This document shows positions 1 to 11,090 of a stretch of 64,000 bases of DNA, one piece after another. The notes under the pieces were generated by a model that saw only the letters and a program-made list of their open reading frames with translations, was not told where the DNA came from and searched no databases. This DNA comes from Asterias rubens. Taxonomy: Eukaryota; Echinodermata; Asteroidea; Forcipulatida; Asteriidae. The stretch's first letter is position 1; each line of letters starts with the position of its first letter. The stretch spans positions 19,863,195 to 19,927,194 of the forward strand of contig NC_047068.1 in the NCBI RefSeq assembly GCF_902459465.1, written 5' to 3'. Position numbers and translations under genes: made by a program.

Positions 1-540
1 GTAGCATGCAGACCTCAAGATTAATCCCAAGTTAAGACGAGTTACTCGTCCTACATAACTCGAGACACGACAAGTCCTAACTCTTTGTGAAATCGACCCC
101 AGGTTTATGGAATTCTGCTATTGTTTTTCCATTATTTCCTTGTATAAACAAATCCTCTGCGGGGTCTGAGATGAACAAATAGATTGTACATCGACCCATG
201 GTTCATTCTGATTACATCATAGGTGTTTTTGAAAGGCATAATAATGCCACAGAAGGGGCACGGTTGTTGTTTACAACAATGACCATCTTGCTCGCTCCTC
301 GTTTGTATTTTCCTAGTCTCAAGTTGATTTTGTTTTCAGTTTGCTGTGTAATTGATTAAGCCACTTGTTGGCTCTTGTGTTTGTTGTTTGTTTGTAATTG
401 TAACTTTATAATATTTTAATGTAATTCTTTTTTAACTTTGTACATGGGCTCTTGGGCCACCTGTTTCAAATTATTGTGATAATAATATTATTGAATAAAT
501 AAATAACACCAGAAATACTAAATAAATATACCCTAAATAA
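1..540 (+). repeat. LINE 3'-end-like sequence and unassigned repeat
   Basis: No gene is visible. From about 340 to 510 the sequence has the look of a non-LTR retrotransposon 3' untranslated tail: T-rich, then 'gggctcttgggccacc', then an A/T-rich end with overlapping AATAAA signals near 493-505. The first 130 bases look like an unrelated dispersed repeat with short inverted segments around 'gacgagttactcgtc'. The assignment rests on general resemblance only. Confidence 0.35.
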
Positions 541-571
541 TATGATGAAACGGAAATGATTAACGACTGAC

Positions 572-3029
572 CTCTTGGACGTCTTCCAGTTCCTCCTCCT
601 TCTCCAAATCCTCAGGGATCAGCTCTTGACCAACGATGAAACGTTGTCTGTCTCGCTCCAAGGCCTCCTGAAAATGCCAAAAGAAAAGATCAAAGATATT
701 TAAAGCATAAATCTTACCGATAGTTTAATTTGAGGCCTGTCAGTATTAAAGTGTAATGATTTTTAGGTTTCAGGCCTCTTTTTATGAGGGCGGGGCAATT
801 TCATTGCAAGATTGCAGAGGAACTTTTGGAGGGGCACCAAGGCCAAGATGAAGGCAGTGGAGGCCATGTGTTAGCCATTCATGAAAGAACCAATGATCTT
901 TGTTTGAAGGTAAATTGTCTTAGATCAATTGTCTGCTTTTAAAACTAAGAATGACAAAAATGCTCAATACCATTATGCAGCCCAATGAAATTAGCCTCTA
1001 AACATCATGTGTGAGGTACATACAGTGTATGCGAATAAAACATTAATCACTAGCCTGTGTGTATTGAGTTTAAACGCGTTTATTAATGAAACATGCCACT
1101 GCCCAGTAATGGATACACGCTACAATGTGTTTTGAGCTGCGAATGAACATATACTACATAATGTAATTTTTTATGTGTACACAATATGTATTGATTCTTC
1201 TCATGACAACGGATTCAGAAACTCGTATAATTAGAAAACTGTATGGGCCTCGGGTATAGTTACATGCACTGGCACTCTTATCATGGTAGGTACACATGGT
1301 ATACTCAAACGATAATGGCACTACATTATATTTTTAACAATTTTTGACTGACAAAAACAGTTGATATTCTTTGCAGTGGCCGTAAGTCAGAATTTCCTAC
1401 CCTACAGTGTACGAATTTATATAGTCATAGTTAGTTTTGATCAATTTCTTTTTCAATAATTCACAAGTACGCATCGATCGGATTAATAATTTACGCTGGT
1501 TCATCTGGTTTCTGCTTGACGACGCTACTTCTACATATACTACTTAAATGTAATACAATCCTACAGGGCTGGCATTTTGTAGGCTCAGTGACGCCAGTAA
1601 GAAAGGCCAACAATTGTACTACATGTATGCACTCTGCACTGTAAGTCTTGCTCATTGAAACAGCAAGAATCCTTAAAAGGCTTAGAATAAGCCATTTGTT
1701 AAAGCTTGAACTTGAGTTCCTCAGACTATCATCGAGACAGTTCTTACATGTATGTGTCACATGATTCGGGCAAGATTTTGCTTGGTTACTTAAAGGCAGT
1801 GGACACTATTGGTAATTACTCAAAATAATTATTGGCATAAAACTTTACTTTGTAACGAGTAATGGGGATAGGTTGATAGCATAAAACATTGTGAGAAACA
1901 GCTCCCTCTGAAGTGACATAGTTTTCGAGAAAGAAGTAATTTTCCACGAATTTGATTTCGAGACCTCAAGTTTAGAATTTGATGTCTCGAAATCAAGCAT
2001 ATGAAAGCAAACAACTTCATCTGACAAGGGTGTTTTTTTCTTTCATTATTATCTCGCAACTTTGACGACCGATTGAGCTCAAATTTTCACAGGTTTGTTA
2101 TTTTAGGCATATGTTGATACACACCAAGTGAGAAGACTGGTCTTTGACAATTACCAATAGTGTACACTGCCTTTAAAGCCATTGGACCCTTTCGGTAAAC
2201 AGTATTGTCCAAGGCCCACACTTCGTGTACCACAACTTCTATTTCAAATAACAAACCTGTGAAAATTTAGGCTCAATCGCTCATCGGAGTCGGGAGAAAA
2301 TAACGGGAAAACCCACCCTTGGTTTCCGCGCGTTTCGCCAAGTCATGACATGTGTTTAAAATAAATCCGTAATTCTCGTTAACGAGAATTGAAATCGTTT
2401 TGCTGTTTTCTCAAAAAGTAAACCATTTCATGGAATAATATTTCAAGAGAAGTCTTTCACCACTGCCTTCTGTAAACCCTGTAAGTTATTTGTAAATCTG
2501 TGAACTTTTTGTTTTTTTTCTGAACCGAAAGGGTCCAATGGCTTTAAGAGACAGTGAACACCCATACATTCATGTATGCCATGTACACAACTCTGAATGA
2601 ACGTGTGTTGCACAATGGTACCAGGGCTTGCTTATATCTGGAGGTTGCTAATGCTATGTTATAGGCTTGCCCCAAACCATTTGACATAGCACTTATTTCA
2701 TGGGTCAGCGGGGAATTTTGGTTTGCACATATGCATACTCCACATTACTAGGCATTCTGCACTTACACAGCTAGTGCAGAAATTTGGCGCTTGCCATGCA
2801 AGCGGGAGAATGGTGATCCTAAGTGCAGAATTTGGCAGTAAGAAGAGTCATGAAATTGGGATGGATGGATTCTTGAGATGGATTCTTCTCAGCCTTAACT
2901 TACCACTCGTCTCCGTTCCTTCTCCTTCCTAGTCTTGTTTCTCTGCATTTCTTGTCTCTTCTTAATCTGCTTCTGGTTCTCAGAGCGAGCCTTACTCATT
3001 TCCATGGTAGCCCGCCAAATAGGGTTCAT
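572..3029 (-). CDS. Small basic coiled-coil protein, partial (two exons)
   Basis: I do not recognise this gene. Exon A runs from 3029 (ATG) down to 2904 and ends at a GTAAGT donor; exon B runs from 667 to 572 between a TTTTCAG acceptor and a GTCAGT donor. Both are exact codon multiples (42 and 32 codons) and join in phase 0, which supports real coding sequence. The peptide starts MNPIWRATMEMSKARSENQK, continues as a Lys/Arg/Gln/Glu-rich helix (about residues 12-55), then turns acidic (DLEKEEELEDVQE). There is an in-frame stop 11 codons upstream of the ATG, so this start is reasonable; the 5' UTR exon probably begins near an acceptor-like CAAAG at about 3088. Because exon B ends at a donor, the C-terminus lies left of position 572, possibly outside the window. 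The 2.2 kb intron contains two abutting MITEs. A small mitochondrial or nucleolar basic protein is possible but not shown. Confidence 0.6.
1790..2176 (+). mobile_element. MITE family A, copy 1 (full length)
   Basis: An element of about 385 bp bounded by TTAA at both ends. Its terminal inverted repeats begin AGGCAGTGGACACTATTGG and end with the complement, CAATAGTGTACACTGCCT. Inside is a hairpin whose arms are 'gatttcgagacctca' and a near-complementary partner about 12 bases away. No ORF of note. The same element occurs 13 times in this window. TTAA flanks suggest mobilisation by a piggyBac-type transposase (inference from the target site only). Confidence 0.85.
2173..2547 (+). mobile_element. 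MITE family B, copy 1
   Basis: An element of about 370 bp bounded by TTAA, with terminal inverted repeats AAGCCATTGGACCCTTTCGG and its complement. It abuts family A copy 1 and shares that element's right-hand TTAA. The interior carries a palindromic 'attctcgttaacgagaat'. A second copy lies at 57705-58072. Confidence 0.8.
2690..2855 (+). repeat. Dispersed repeat family G, fragment
   Basis: Contains 'tttcatgggtcagcggggaa', 'actaggcattct' and 'gctagtgcaga(a)atttggcgcttg', all matched at 15755-16010. It belongs to a family whose fuller copies begin 'gcccaatttcat'. Confidence 0.55.
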
Positions 3030-3167
3030 GGTTCCCACGTGGACAGCCCTCAAAGTCACTTACAAGTCACTACATCTGGGACACCTTTGAAAAAATAAAT
3101 AAATACGAGTCAACAGACAAGAATATTAAGTATTATAAATTTAGTTTTACCCTTCTCACCGATACTG

Positions 3168-3300
3168 TGTGGTAGCACTGCAGACTCCGTACTCTCCCAA
3201 GTTCAATAAAAAAAAACACAGGCACATACTTCTCAGGTGGGATTTGAACCTATACCCTTTGCCATTTTAGAGCAGGTTGTCTTACCAACTAGACCCTACA
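3168..3300 (-). repeat. tRNA-derived SINE-like unit, diverged
   Basis: The minus strand reads through an A-box-like 'tagttggtaagaca' segment and a decayed B box (ggttcaaatcccacc), followed by a tail that matches the better preserved unit at 30090-30235. It lies just upstream of the small basic-protein gene. Confidence 0.5.
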
Positions 3301-3849
3301 TGTATTTAAGTAACAAATTACTCTGAAACACTTTCAACAATTACTTGGTACTTGGTGTAATGTGTCTCGAGTCATTGTGGGATTGGCGAAATATAAACAT
3401 TTAGCTGCAATGATGTACAGTATAGCATGCACACAAAACTTTACATCATGTACATTAGACAATGTTAGATAATGTACACATGTAAAATGAATGGCCATAA
3501 AATGCCCAGATTTCATCTCGAATATTTCATCTCTGATGAAAGCTTGGCTGAGCTGATTAAGGGGATGTGTTGTCTTTGTCTTACAGGTGGCACGGTGTTT
3601 AGAGCACAAGCAAAAGTAATGTGCTCAATAAATGGTCTACCTATGGCAATGTATAGATACAAGTTGCGGTAGAGGTTGCCCTAAAAGCTGCGCTACGTGT
3701 TGTTAAGACAATGTGACAAAGTGGAGCTGAGAATACTGTCTTGTTAAAAAAGAGCAGGTGATGGTGGCGACCCCATTTTTATTTAAGATGAGGCGGCCAT
3801 GGACGCAAACTTGTCTAATGTCGAATGATGATCATAATGCACCCATTTG

Positions 3850-4060
3850 AGCAATTTGGCATCATCACCAGGCCTGGCACTTTGCTCTAGTAGGGCAACG
3901 CATAATTTCCTGAGAAGAGGTCACGTCCATGAGGAAAATGTAATTTTTAACGTAACATCTCAAGGGCAGTGAGCACCAGGGCAAATACAAGGGGCATGGA
4001 GGCACTTGCCTCTGTGAAGTATCAGGTCTGCATCCGAACCTCACTGAAACTGCTTGACAC
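3850..4060 (+). repeat. Dispersed repeat family F, copy
   Basis: Starts 'caggcctggcac' and ends 'gaagtatcaggtctg', with internal 'aggggcatggaggca'. The same elements recur at 18345-18835 (tandem), 32982-33165, 35430-35620 and 55850-56035. No coding potential. Confidence 0.55.
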
Positions 4061-4319
4061 AACCAAACTATACTTGTTACACACAGCCTATCAGATCCAA
4101 TGCCAATGCCTCATTGGGGATCGCTCGTCAAGAGCACCATGAATGTTATAGAGATATTCCACTCACTAAGAAAGCTGTGACGAGACGTCTGTGGAGGACT
4201 GAACACAAGAGGTCTGATGATGGCCTTGAGAAGAAGGATGAGCAATTTAATCAGCGAGATGGAATTCTTGCACCCTCCTCCTGTCCCAATGCTGGTCCCA
4301 ATTGCAATCCAGATTGATC

Positions 4320-6594
4320 GAGACCTGACTGCGGAGGAGTGCACATACAGTGTGGTCGAGGCCATCAATGTACAGTGCACTGTAATGTATTGACCTAACA
4401 ACGTGTGTACGTGTACTGTATGTAGATGATCACAACACCGACATACACACACATGCACAGACAACCATACAGTGCGACCGTAAATGTACACATACTGTAA
4501 GCTACTGCTTTATGCAGATGCATGTAAATATGTAGTAACCATGATATTATTTTCAAGAACTGTAACTCATTGTACATCATAATGTAATGTAAATTCAGTC
4601 TGCATTGGTTGTTCATATACAAAGTAAATTAACTCAACACAAATTTAAAGTTTCATTTGACTCCCCTAAATGAAAGAAAATAGGCCTAAATTAGAAGGCC
4701 AATTTGTTTTCACAAAGGCAAAATTGCAAAAATAAAATTGAAATACATAGCAATGTAGTGGCTCATACTATATTTCTTAGAGGCTTCTATGAACATAAAC
4801 AATATTCAATCATGAACAACCTCACTTATCCCTCCCCCAACACCCCTTAGAGATCTTGACTGACAGTACATGGTGGTAGTCAGTGTCACACATTTTCCAA
4901 TCCTTTTCATCGTTGAGAACCCCTGCTTGTCAAGTTATGCCCATATGTGTAGTAACTCTATATTGACAGCGTGGTTTGTCAAATGAATGAAAAAATTAAA
5001 TTGCTTTAGTCAAGCTACATTATTGTGTACAGTATGTGTAGTATAAGCCTTGGCGACTTGTTATGTAGTGCGGCTGTAGTCCAAGTCTATTGATTGCTTA
5101 GTCAAGTAGTTGAGTTTCCGACTACCATTTTTCAACTACTTTGCCTTGAATCAACCTGTAATGCATTAGATATAACTTGCTTTGCTAAAAACGTTTTTTT
5201 TTTTTTTTTTCAAAATCTTTTTAAAGCTACCCTTTTTTGGCATCTTTGTGTCATGTTTTTTTGTTTTTTGTTAAATGTCTGGTTTTTAACAGTGTTCATT
5301 TGTAGTTCTCATAAACCGGTTAATATTGTACACCACCAAAGCCTATTCCCATTGTAGGCCTATAGGGCTATCGACCCAGAAGTTTTTTGACCAACCATCT
5401 ATTTTTTTAATTTATCATCATCACAATTCCATAAGTGTGTTTACAAGATTAAAATTGCTTTAATGATGTGGCAGTTATTGCAAACACATGTGGCATAATT
5501 GGCCTGGTTTCTTTTTCCATACTTTGAAACAGACACCATGTACAGTACAAGTAGACCGCTAGCAATACTGATTCAATGTACGTGTAGTGCATAATTACAC
5601 TACTGTGCACTGTCAAACAACATATTGATCCAAGAGGTAATTTTCCTGTGACATTTACAGAACAAATTTAACAAGATAAATTGACACCTAATACATTGTC
5701 CTCGATGATGATCTTGGCCGAAATTAACCCTGGACTGCAGATTGCTCTATGGTTAATCAAGCTCACAACAGGACAACCCTGGTGGTGTTGCATTTTTTTA
5801 ATTGAACGAAATACCTCATTGTATAATTATCTTTGTGAATAGGAATTTGATATTTATATAGGCCGCCTATTTTGAATTCTGTTGAGTATCAAAGTATTAA
5901 AAATTTACAAGAAAAATGAGGAAGATCTTCTCTATAAGTGCTTGTTCAACACATTTTGATTCTGGTCAAATAAATGCTGGTCCAGAGTAGAGAGCCTCAA
6001 GCCAGGACTGTAGTCTTTTGGATTTGACTTTTCTAGTCAGGTGCTAAAATCACTGGCCTCTCTGGCCTGCGGTCAAGTAAAAATTTGAGCCCTGTTTATA
6101 AATCAAATTTTCTACTCTAATTTTAAAGGGCACCAAGGTACATGGCCAGGGGAGCTTGGCGGTGATCACATCCGTGATATAAATTATTAGGGCTGTTGCT
6201 GAGCATCAACATCTCTGTGTTGTTACTGCACGTGTACAAATGTACGTCATTCACACGACTTGAAGGAGGAATCAATTCAAAGGATATCGCTCGCTGCACA
6301 GAACCTACATTATTGTATTTCACACGATGTCATCACTACACGACCAGGGCATGACCAGAGCACGAACCATGAATATTTGCAGCTTGCAATCATTCAGGAA
6401 GATTTTCTATACTGAGATGTTTCAAGACATTTAACAATTTAACATTTTAAATTTTGTTGATCAGAACATGGAAAGATTGGTGTCTTTTCAGAGAGTTTTC
6501 TGCAAATAATCAGGGAGAGACGATGTCAGCATGTACAACATGTCCATGCAAAACATATTGTCATGAGGTGTTAATTGTGGTTTTCATGAATGAC
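4320..6594. other. Intergenic, no gene recognised
   Basis: AT-rich DNA with short poly-T (about 5194-5210) and CA/GT-rich stretches near 4430-4460. I see no splice-bounded coding block, RNA gene or clear transposon here. Confidence 0.5.
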
Positions 6595-6735
6595 TGGAAA
6601 TACAGGGAAGCCACAGCCTCTGTTTCCCCCAGTCTTCACCTTGGTGCCCCTTCAAAAGTTTCCAATAGGCTTTAAGATTTTCAAACGAAATTTAGAACTG
6701 CCCTCCCAAAAGAAGACATTCCAGTGCCTAATTTC
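6595..6735 (+). repeat. Repeat related to 26055-26205 (family F group)
   Basis: The string 'cttggtgccccttcaaaagt' and the following 'ttaagattttc' are shared with 26055-26205, as are the surrounding gapped matches. Confidence 0.5.
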
Positions 6736-7327
6736 ATAAACTTGCTGAAAAAAGGACGATACCTTTGATTTTTAGAACCATTTTATTGTTTAACTTTTAA
6801 TCACTTATAACTAGTAAATAATTTCAAATACATGCCCAATTGCAAAAAAAGAAAGTGGCTTGCCCTGATAAAGATGACATTCCAGCTTGACTATTGTGCC
6901 AAGTTCAATTCTCTGCTACACAGGTACTTAAGTTGAGCATTCTACATTTTCTAGGTAGGCCCTAATGCACACTACACATTATCAGCATAATTTTTATCTT
7001 TACTAAAATGCAATTTGACTCCCACAATGACAGACCATAGGTAAACAGTATAGCTGCCTGTGACGTCAGTGTATGGCGGCCTGCAAGGGAACTTGCTTCT
7101 AATTGAGAATAATTGCAGTTTATCATGTTTGTACACACAAGCTCAAAACCCTGAATATTCCCATTATCAAATTAAGCTGCATTAAATAAATGTCCGGTGG
7201 TCATTGGTCAAATTGGTTTTGATGAAGGAAGTACAAAAATTATGAACGTCTTTACAAATACAGTATACACTACACCAGGGGCTCTGCCTAGGCTCTTTAG
7301 TGGCAGAAAAATGATCCCCCACGATCA

Positions 7328-7567
7328 TTAAAGGAACACGTTGCTTTGTATCGGTCGAGTTGGTCTATAAAAAGCGTTTGTAACCATTTGTTATAAAGTG
7401 CATATGGTTAGAAAGAGATTGTAAAAGAGTTATGCCTCGAAATTACACGGTGGATCATTGTATTCTACTTTTAAAACATCTTTCCAATCATATGCATTTT
7501 ATAACAAACGGTTACAAACGCTTTTTATAGACCAACTCGTCCGATCCAAGGCAACGTGTTCCTTTAA
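7328..7567. mobile_element. MITE family C, copy 1 (near-perfect palindrome)
   Basis: An element of 240 bp flanked by TTAA, with long terminal inverted repeats starting AGGAACACGTTG. The arms include 'gttggtctataaaaagcg' and its complement, so almost the whole element can fold into one hairpin. A longer relative is at 20689-21047. Confidence 0.8.
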
Positions 7568-7803
7568 AATACACAGCTCACCAAAGAAGTACTCAAAATG
7601 TATGGCTTTTAGATGTACAAAATACTGTTTACTTAGCAGTTTTACATTTTGTTGAAAACCTTTGAATGGAAATTGCACGTCAAACAAATTTGAAAATGTG
7701 TGGTGGTCAGAAACAGAGAAAATTTTGCCGATGGTGGTTGGAGAACCCTTTATTGCCGGAACGGTTTCTTGGCACCAATCCCTTCGGGTAGAACCCTGGT
7801 ACT

Positions 7804-8070
7804 TACAGGCAGTGGACACTATTGGTAATTACTCAAAACCTTACTTGGTAATGAGTCATGAGGAGAGATTGATAAAAAAAAAGTATAAAATATTGTGAGA
7901 AACGGCTTCCTCTGTTTCCACGAATTTGATTTCCAGACCTCAAGTTTAGAATTTGAAAGCACACAACTTCGTGTGACAAGGATGTTTTTTTCTTTGATAG
8001 TTATCTCGCAACTCCAATGACCAATCGAGCTAAAATTTCCACAGGTTTCTTATTCTATGCATATGTTGAG
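7804..8070 (+). mobile_element. MITE family A, copy 2, 3' truncated
   Basis: The left end matches family A (ggcagtggacactattggta). The right end stops after 'catatgttgagatac' and passes directly into a reverse-transcriptase fragment, so the right terminal repeat is missing. Part of the central hairpin is also deleted. Confidence 0.7.
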
Positions 8071-8443
8071 ATACTCTTCCTAGTGTGTATCAACGACCTA
8101 CCAGACGCAATAACATCCGAGATTTGCCTCTTTGTTGATAACGCCCTTTTTACAGACCGATCCGATCAAAGAATGATGCTGCTGACCTGGCAAACCACCT
8201 TAAGTCACCGTTTCCAGCAATGGGAAGAAACATGGCTTATGTCCATCAACCCAGACAAGTATTAAGTTTTACGTGTCACCAACAAGAAGAAAAACTTCTA
8301 GTCTTCACAATACACTGTTCTTCGCACCGTCGCCCAAGCCAAATACCTCGGTGTGACGATCCAAAGCAACCTCAATTGGAAGCCTCACATAAACAACATC
8401 GGCAAGAAGGCCAACAGCACCAGAGGTTTCCTAAATCTGGGTC
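8070..8443 (+). pseudogene. Dead non-LTR reverse transcriptase fragment
   Basis: One reading frame encodes the palm region of a LINE-type reverse transcriptase: INDLPDAI, then LFVDNA where family members carry a F/Y-A-D-D catalytic box, so the second Asp is replaced by Asn. After a helical segment come MSINPDKY and YLGVTIQSNLNWKPHI. The frame is broken by stops at about 8263 and 8290. With the catalytic residue changed, stops present and no 5' region, the copy cannot be active. It is fused on the left to a truncated MITE and on the right to a minisatellite. Confidence 0.75.
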
Positions 8444-8890
8444 ATGTTAAAATGACAGGTCATTTGAAATGACCCGGAATCCGGGTCAAAATGTTTTGAC
8501 CCGGAATCCGGGTCATTTAAAATGACCCGTATTCCGGGTCAATTCAAATGACCCGGATTCCGGGTCAATTCAAATGACCCGGATGACCCGGGTCAAAATG
8601 TTTTGACCCGGAATCCGGGTCATTTAAAATGACCCGTATTCCGGGTCAATTCAAATGCCCCGGATTCCGGGTCATTTAAAATGACCCGGATTCCGGTTCA
8701 ATTCAAATGACCCGGATTCCTGGTCAATTCAAATGACCCGGAATCCGGGTCAGTTCAAATGACCCGGATTCCAGGTCATTTAAAATGACTCGGATTCCGG
8801 GTCATTTAAAATGACCCAGATTCCGGGTCAAGTCAAATGACCTGGATCCCGCGTTAATTCGAATGACTCGGTTTCCGGGTCATTTGAGTT
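8440..8890. repeat. Palindromic GACCCGG minisatellite
   Basis: About 18 imperfect units of roughly 25 bp built on 'atgacccggattccgggtca'. Each unit is itself an inverted repeat (gacccgga/tccgggtc), separated by 'atttaaaatg' or 'attcaaatg' linkers. The array begins where the reverse-transcriptase fragment ends. Confidence 0.85.
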
Positions 8891-10435
8891 AAAAACTTAA
8901 ATAACTTGACATGAATAATTTGCAATCTCCAACTGATTTGCTCACCATCTATCATACTACATGTTTGTCAGCTGATCAACATCATCAAAAAAGACACAGA
9001 AAGTGGTCCTGGACATTAAAAAATAAAAATTGTGTAAACAGCCTTAACTTGGGTTTTTATAATAGCAAACATAATCAAATTACATGATTCAAAGAGACTT
9101 TTACAATTTTCATCCAAGAAATGTGTGTTACAGACAATATTACGTGTGTTACAAATGCCTGTTTAGCAATAGTTGGGTCACACAAGGACAGATTCTTTAA
9201 TGTTTTTAGTTTTGTGGACATAGCTGATGGGAACCTGGTCTATCAAATAAAAATGTGGATATTTCTCATTTCTGGAGGTCACATTTGAAACATCTGAAAT
9301 TTATCAAAGGATAAGACATTGTTGTAAATTTGTACATGTCAGTATTTTAGGTATGGAAGTTGGAACTTTTGGTTGCAAACATAAAATGTATCTCCCAAAT
9401 TTGCAGTTCAGGAAAACTATAATATGTGTAAAAACACCAATTCTGGTACATGTGTACACATGATGTATACAGTGTATCTACCACCAGCTTGGCTCAAATT
9501 TGAACTGACCACGGAACCCTGTAGGAATAGGTACCATGGGCCATTTTACGAATGAAATCTGTCTGTTGATAGATTTGTCTTCCTGTTCTGGCAGAACATT
9601 TCCAGAACATTTGAAACTGTTTTATGCATCTTCACAGTTATTGTTTGTAGTCCCATAACCATGCAGGATAAATTAAACTGTATGTTTTAAGCGACTTGAG
9701 CGTCACCAGCTGAGCGTCACTGAGTGACGGATGTGCGCTAATAGACACAAACTGAATCTTTGCCATCAGACTGACTATCTGTTACAAGAAGATATGATAT
9801 TTTCATTTTGATGGTTCAGAGCTGCAGTGATGAACAAGTTTAAACTTTACATTGGCCAAAGATCACTTTGCACTTCACTTTGGTGCTCACAGCTACAAGC
9901 CATAGTAAAATCACACTGATTTATCAAGGATTCATGTGACCCCATGTGATTGGTCATGTCATGATGATGGGCACTCAAACATTCTGAAATAACTTAACAT
10001 GCAAGCCTAGTATTGTGACTAAATATGCAGAGACATAGATGCAGCTCACACAATGTAAGGAACAGCTTTCATTCTATATTCTATTTTTTATAATCAATTA
10101 ACAATTCAGCAATGCCATTTCAGACTGTGTAACACACGTACAAGAAAAATGTAACACACGTACCATATAGGCCTAGCATTTTAAATTTTACAGACCCCAC
10201 TTATATAACACACACATTTCTGACGGCAATTATTGGGCAGTGACACAATTCATCCACGTGACATATATTATAATGCTCAATAGTTCCATTCAAAAGCTCA
10301 TTGCAATTCAGAGTTTTCAACTTGAACTTTATTTTTTCTTTTGTTCTTGTTTATCTGAGAAACACACGAAACAGTAACACTCACAAGAAGTCTTGTTGTA
10401 CAACTGTCACTCAAATGTCCTCAACAATTTTTTTA
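8891..10435. other. Intergenic, no gene recognised
   Basis: AT-rich sequence without supported exons. Two 'gtaacacacgta' strings near 10128-10162 are the only local repetition noticed. Confidence 0.45.
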
Positions 10436-10577
10436 AGGGAAAACTTTCCGTATGGCGCCACCACTTTTTCACTCATTTTTACAAAAAGGGATATCTCATT
10501 GAGGTAAATTAGATACTATATTATTTCATATTGAGTGAAAAAGTGGTGGCGCCATACGGAATCTTTTCCCAAACAAA
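10436..10577. mobile_element. Palindromic MITE-like element
   Basis: Inverted arms of about 30 bp, starting 'ttccgtatggcgccaccact' and returning as the complement near 10530-10562, with about 60 bp between them. The near-perfect arms suggest a small foldback MITE. Confidence 0.65.
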
Positions 10578-11090
10578 CAATTCCAATGCATATTTACCTC
10601 TGTGTGTGGCTAGGTTGTGCTGGTGTCAAATTAATGTCAAGGAGCCGTACATTCAGTTTTTTTCCCGTAGTATTTTTATGCGTTTAACCTCCAGGAATTC
10701 GGTGACACTTTTGGAAAACGAGTCATCACAACTGCTGCTTTTTTAGTTGCACGACAAACACATAAGTCACATAGAACTACTACAACTGCAACTAGAGTAA
10801 GAAAGATGTAGAAAAGGCGGCCGATTTTATGGAATAATTCAATGTGTGTCAGAATGGTGCACTAGAACCGAGCTAGCTGTGTGACACGCACGACGAGCAG
10901 CACAGCAGATAGAGCGCCCTCCATGTGTTCCCCTACCTGACTTGCCCCGCCCACAACCTTACACGTGGTTGTAAACTCTTGGGGGCGGTATCTTCTGGTG
11001 GCAAAACATCATTATTGTGTTTCTCATTTTTTGTAACTCGGGAAATGGATAGACTAACTTGAATGAATCATAGAGCAAGGAGCTCCAATA

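Noticed and set aside
4054-4317. An 87-codon plus-strand ORF with charged composition
   Set aside because: It overlaps the end of a dispersed repeat, has no splice or promoter support, and the opposite strand is open too. I could not match it to any family.
8440-8890. Possible CRISPR-like array
   Set aside because: Units are palindromic with very short, similar linkers and no unique spacers; the context is eukaryotic. It is a minisatellite.
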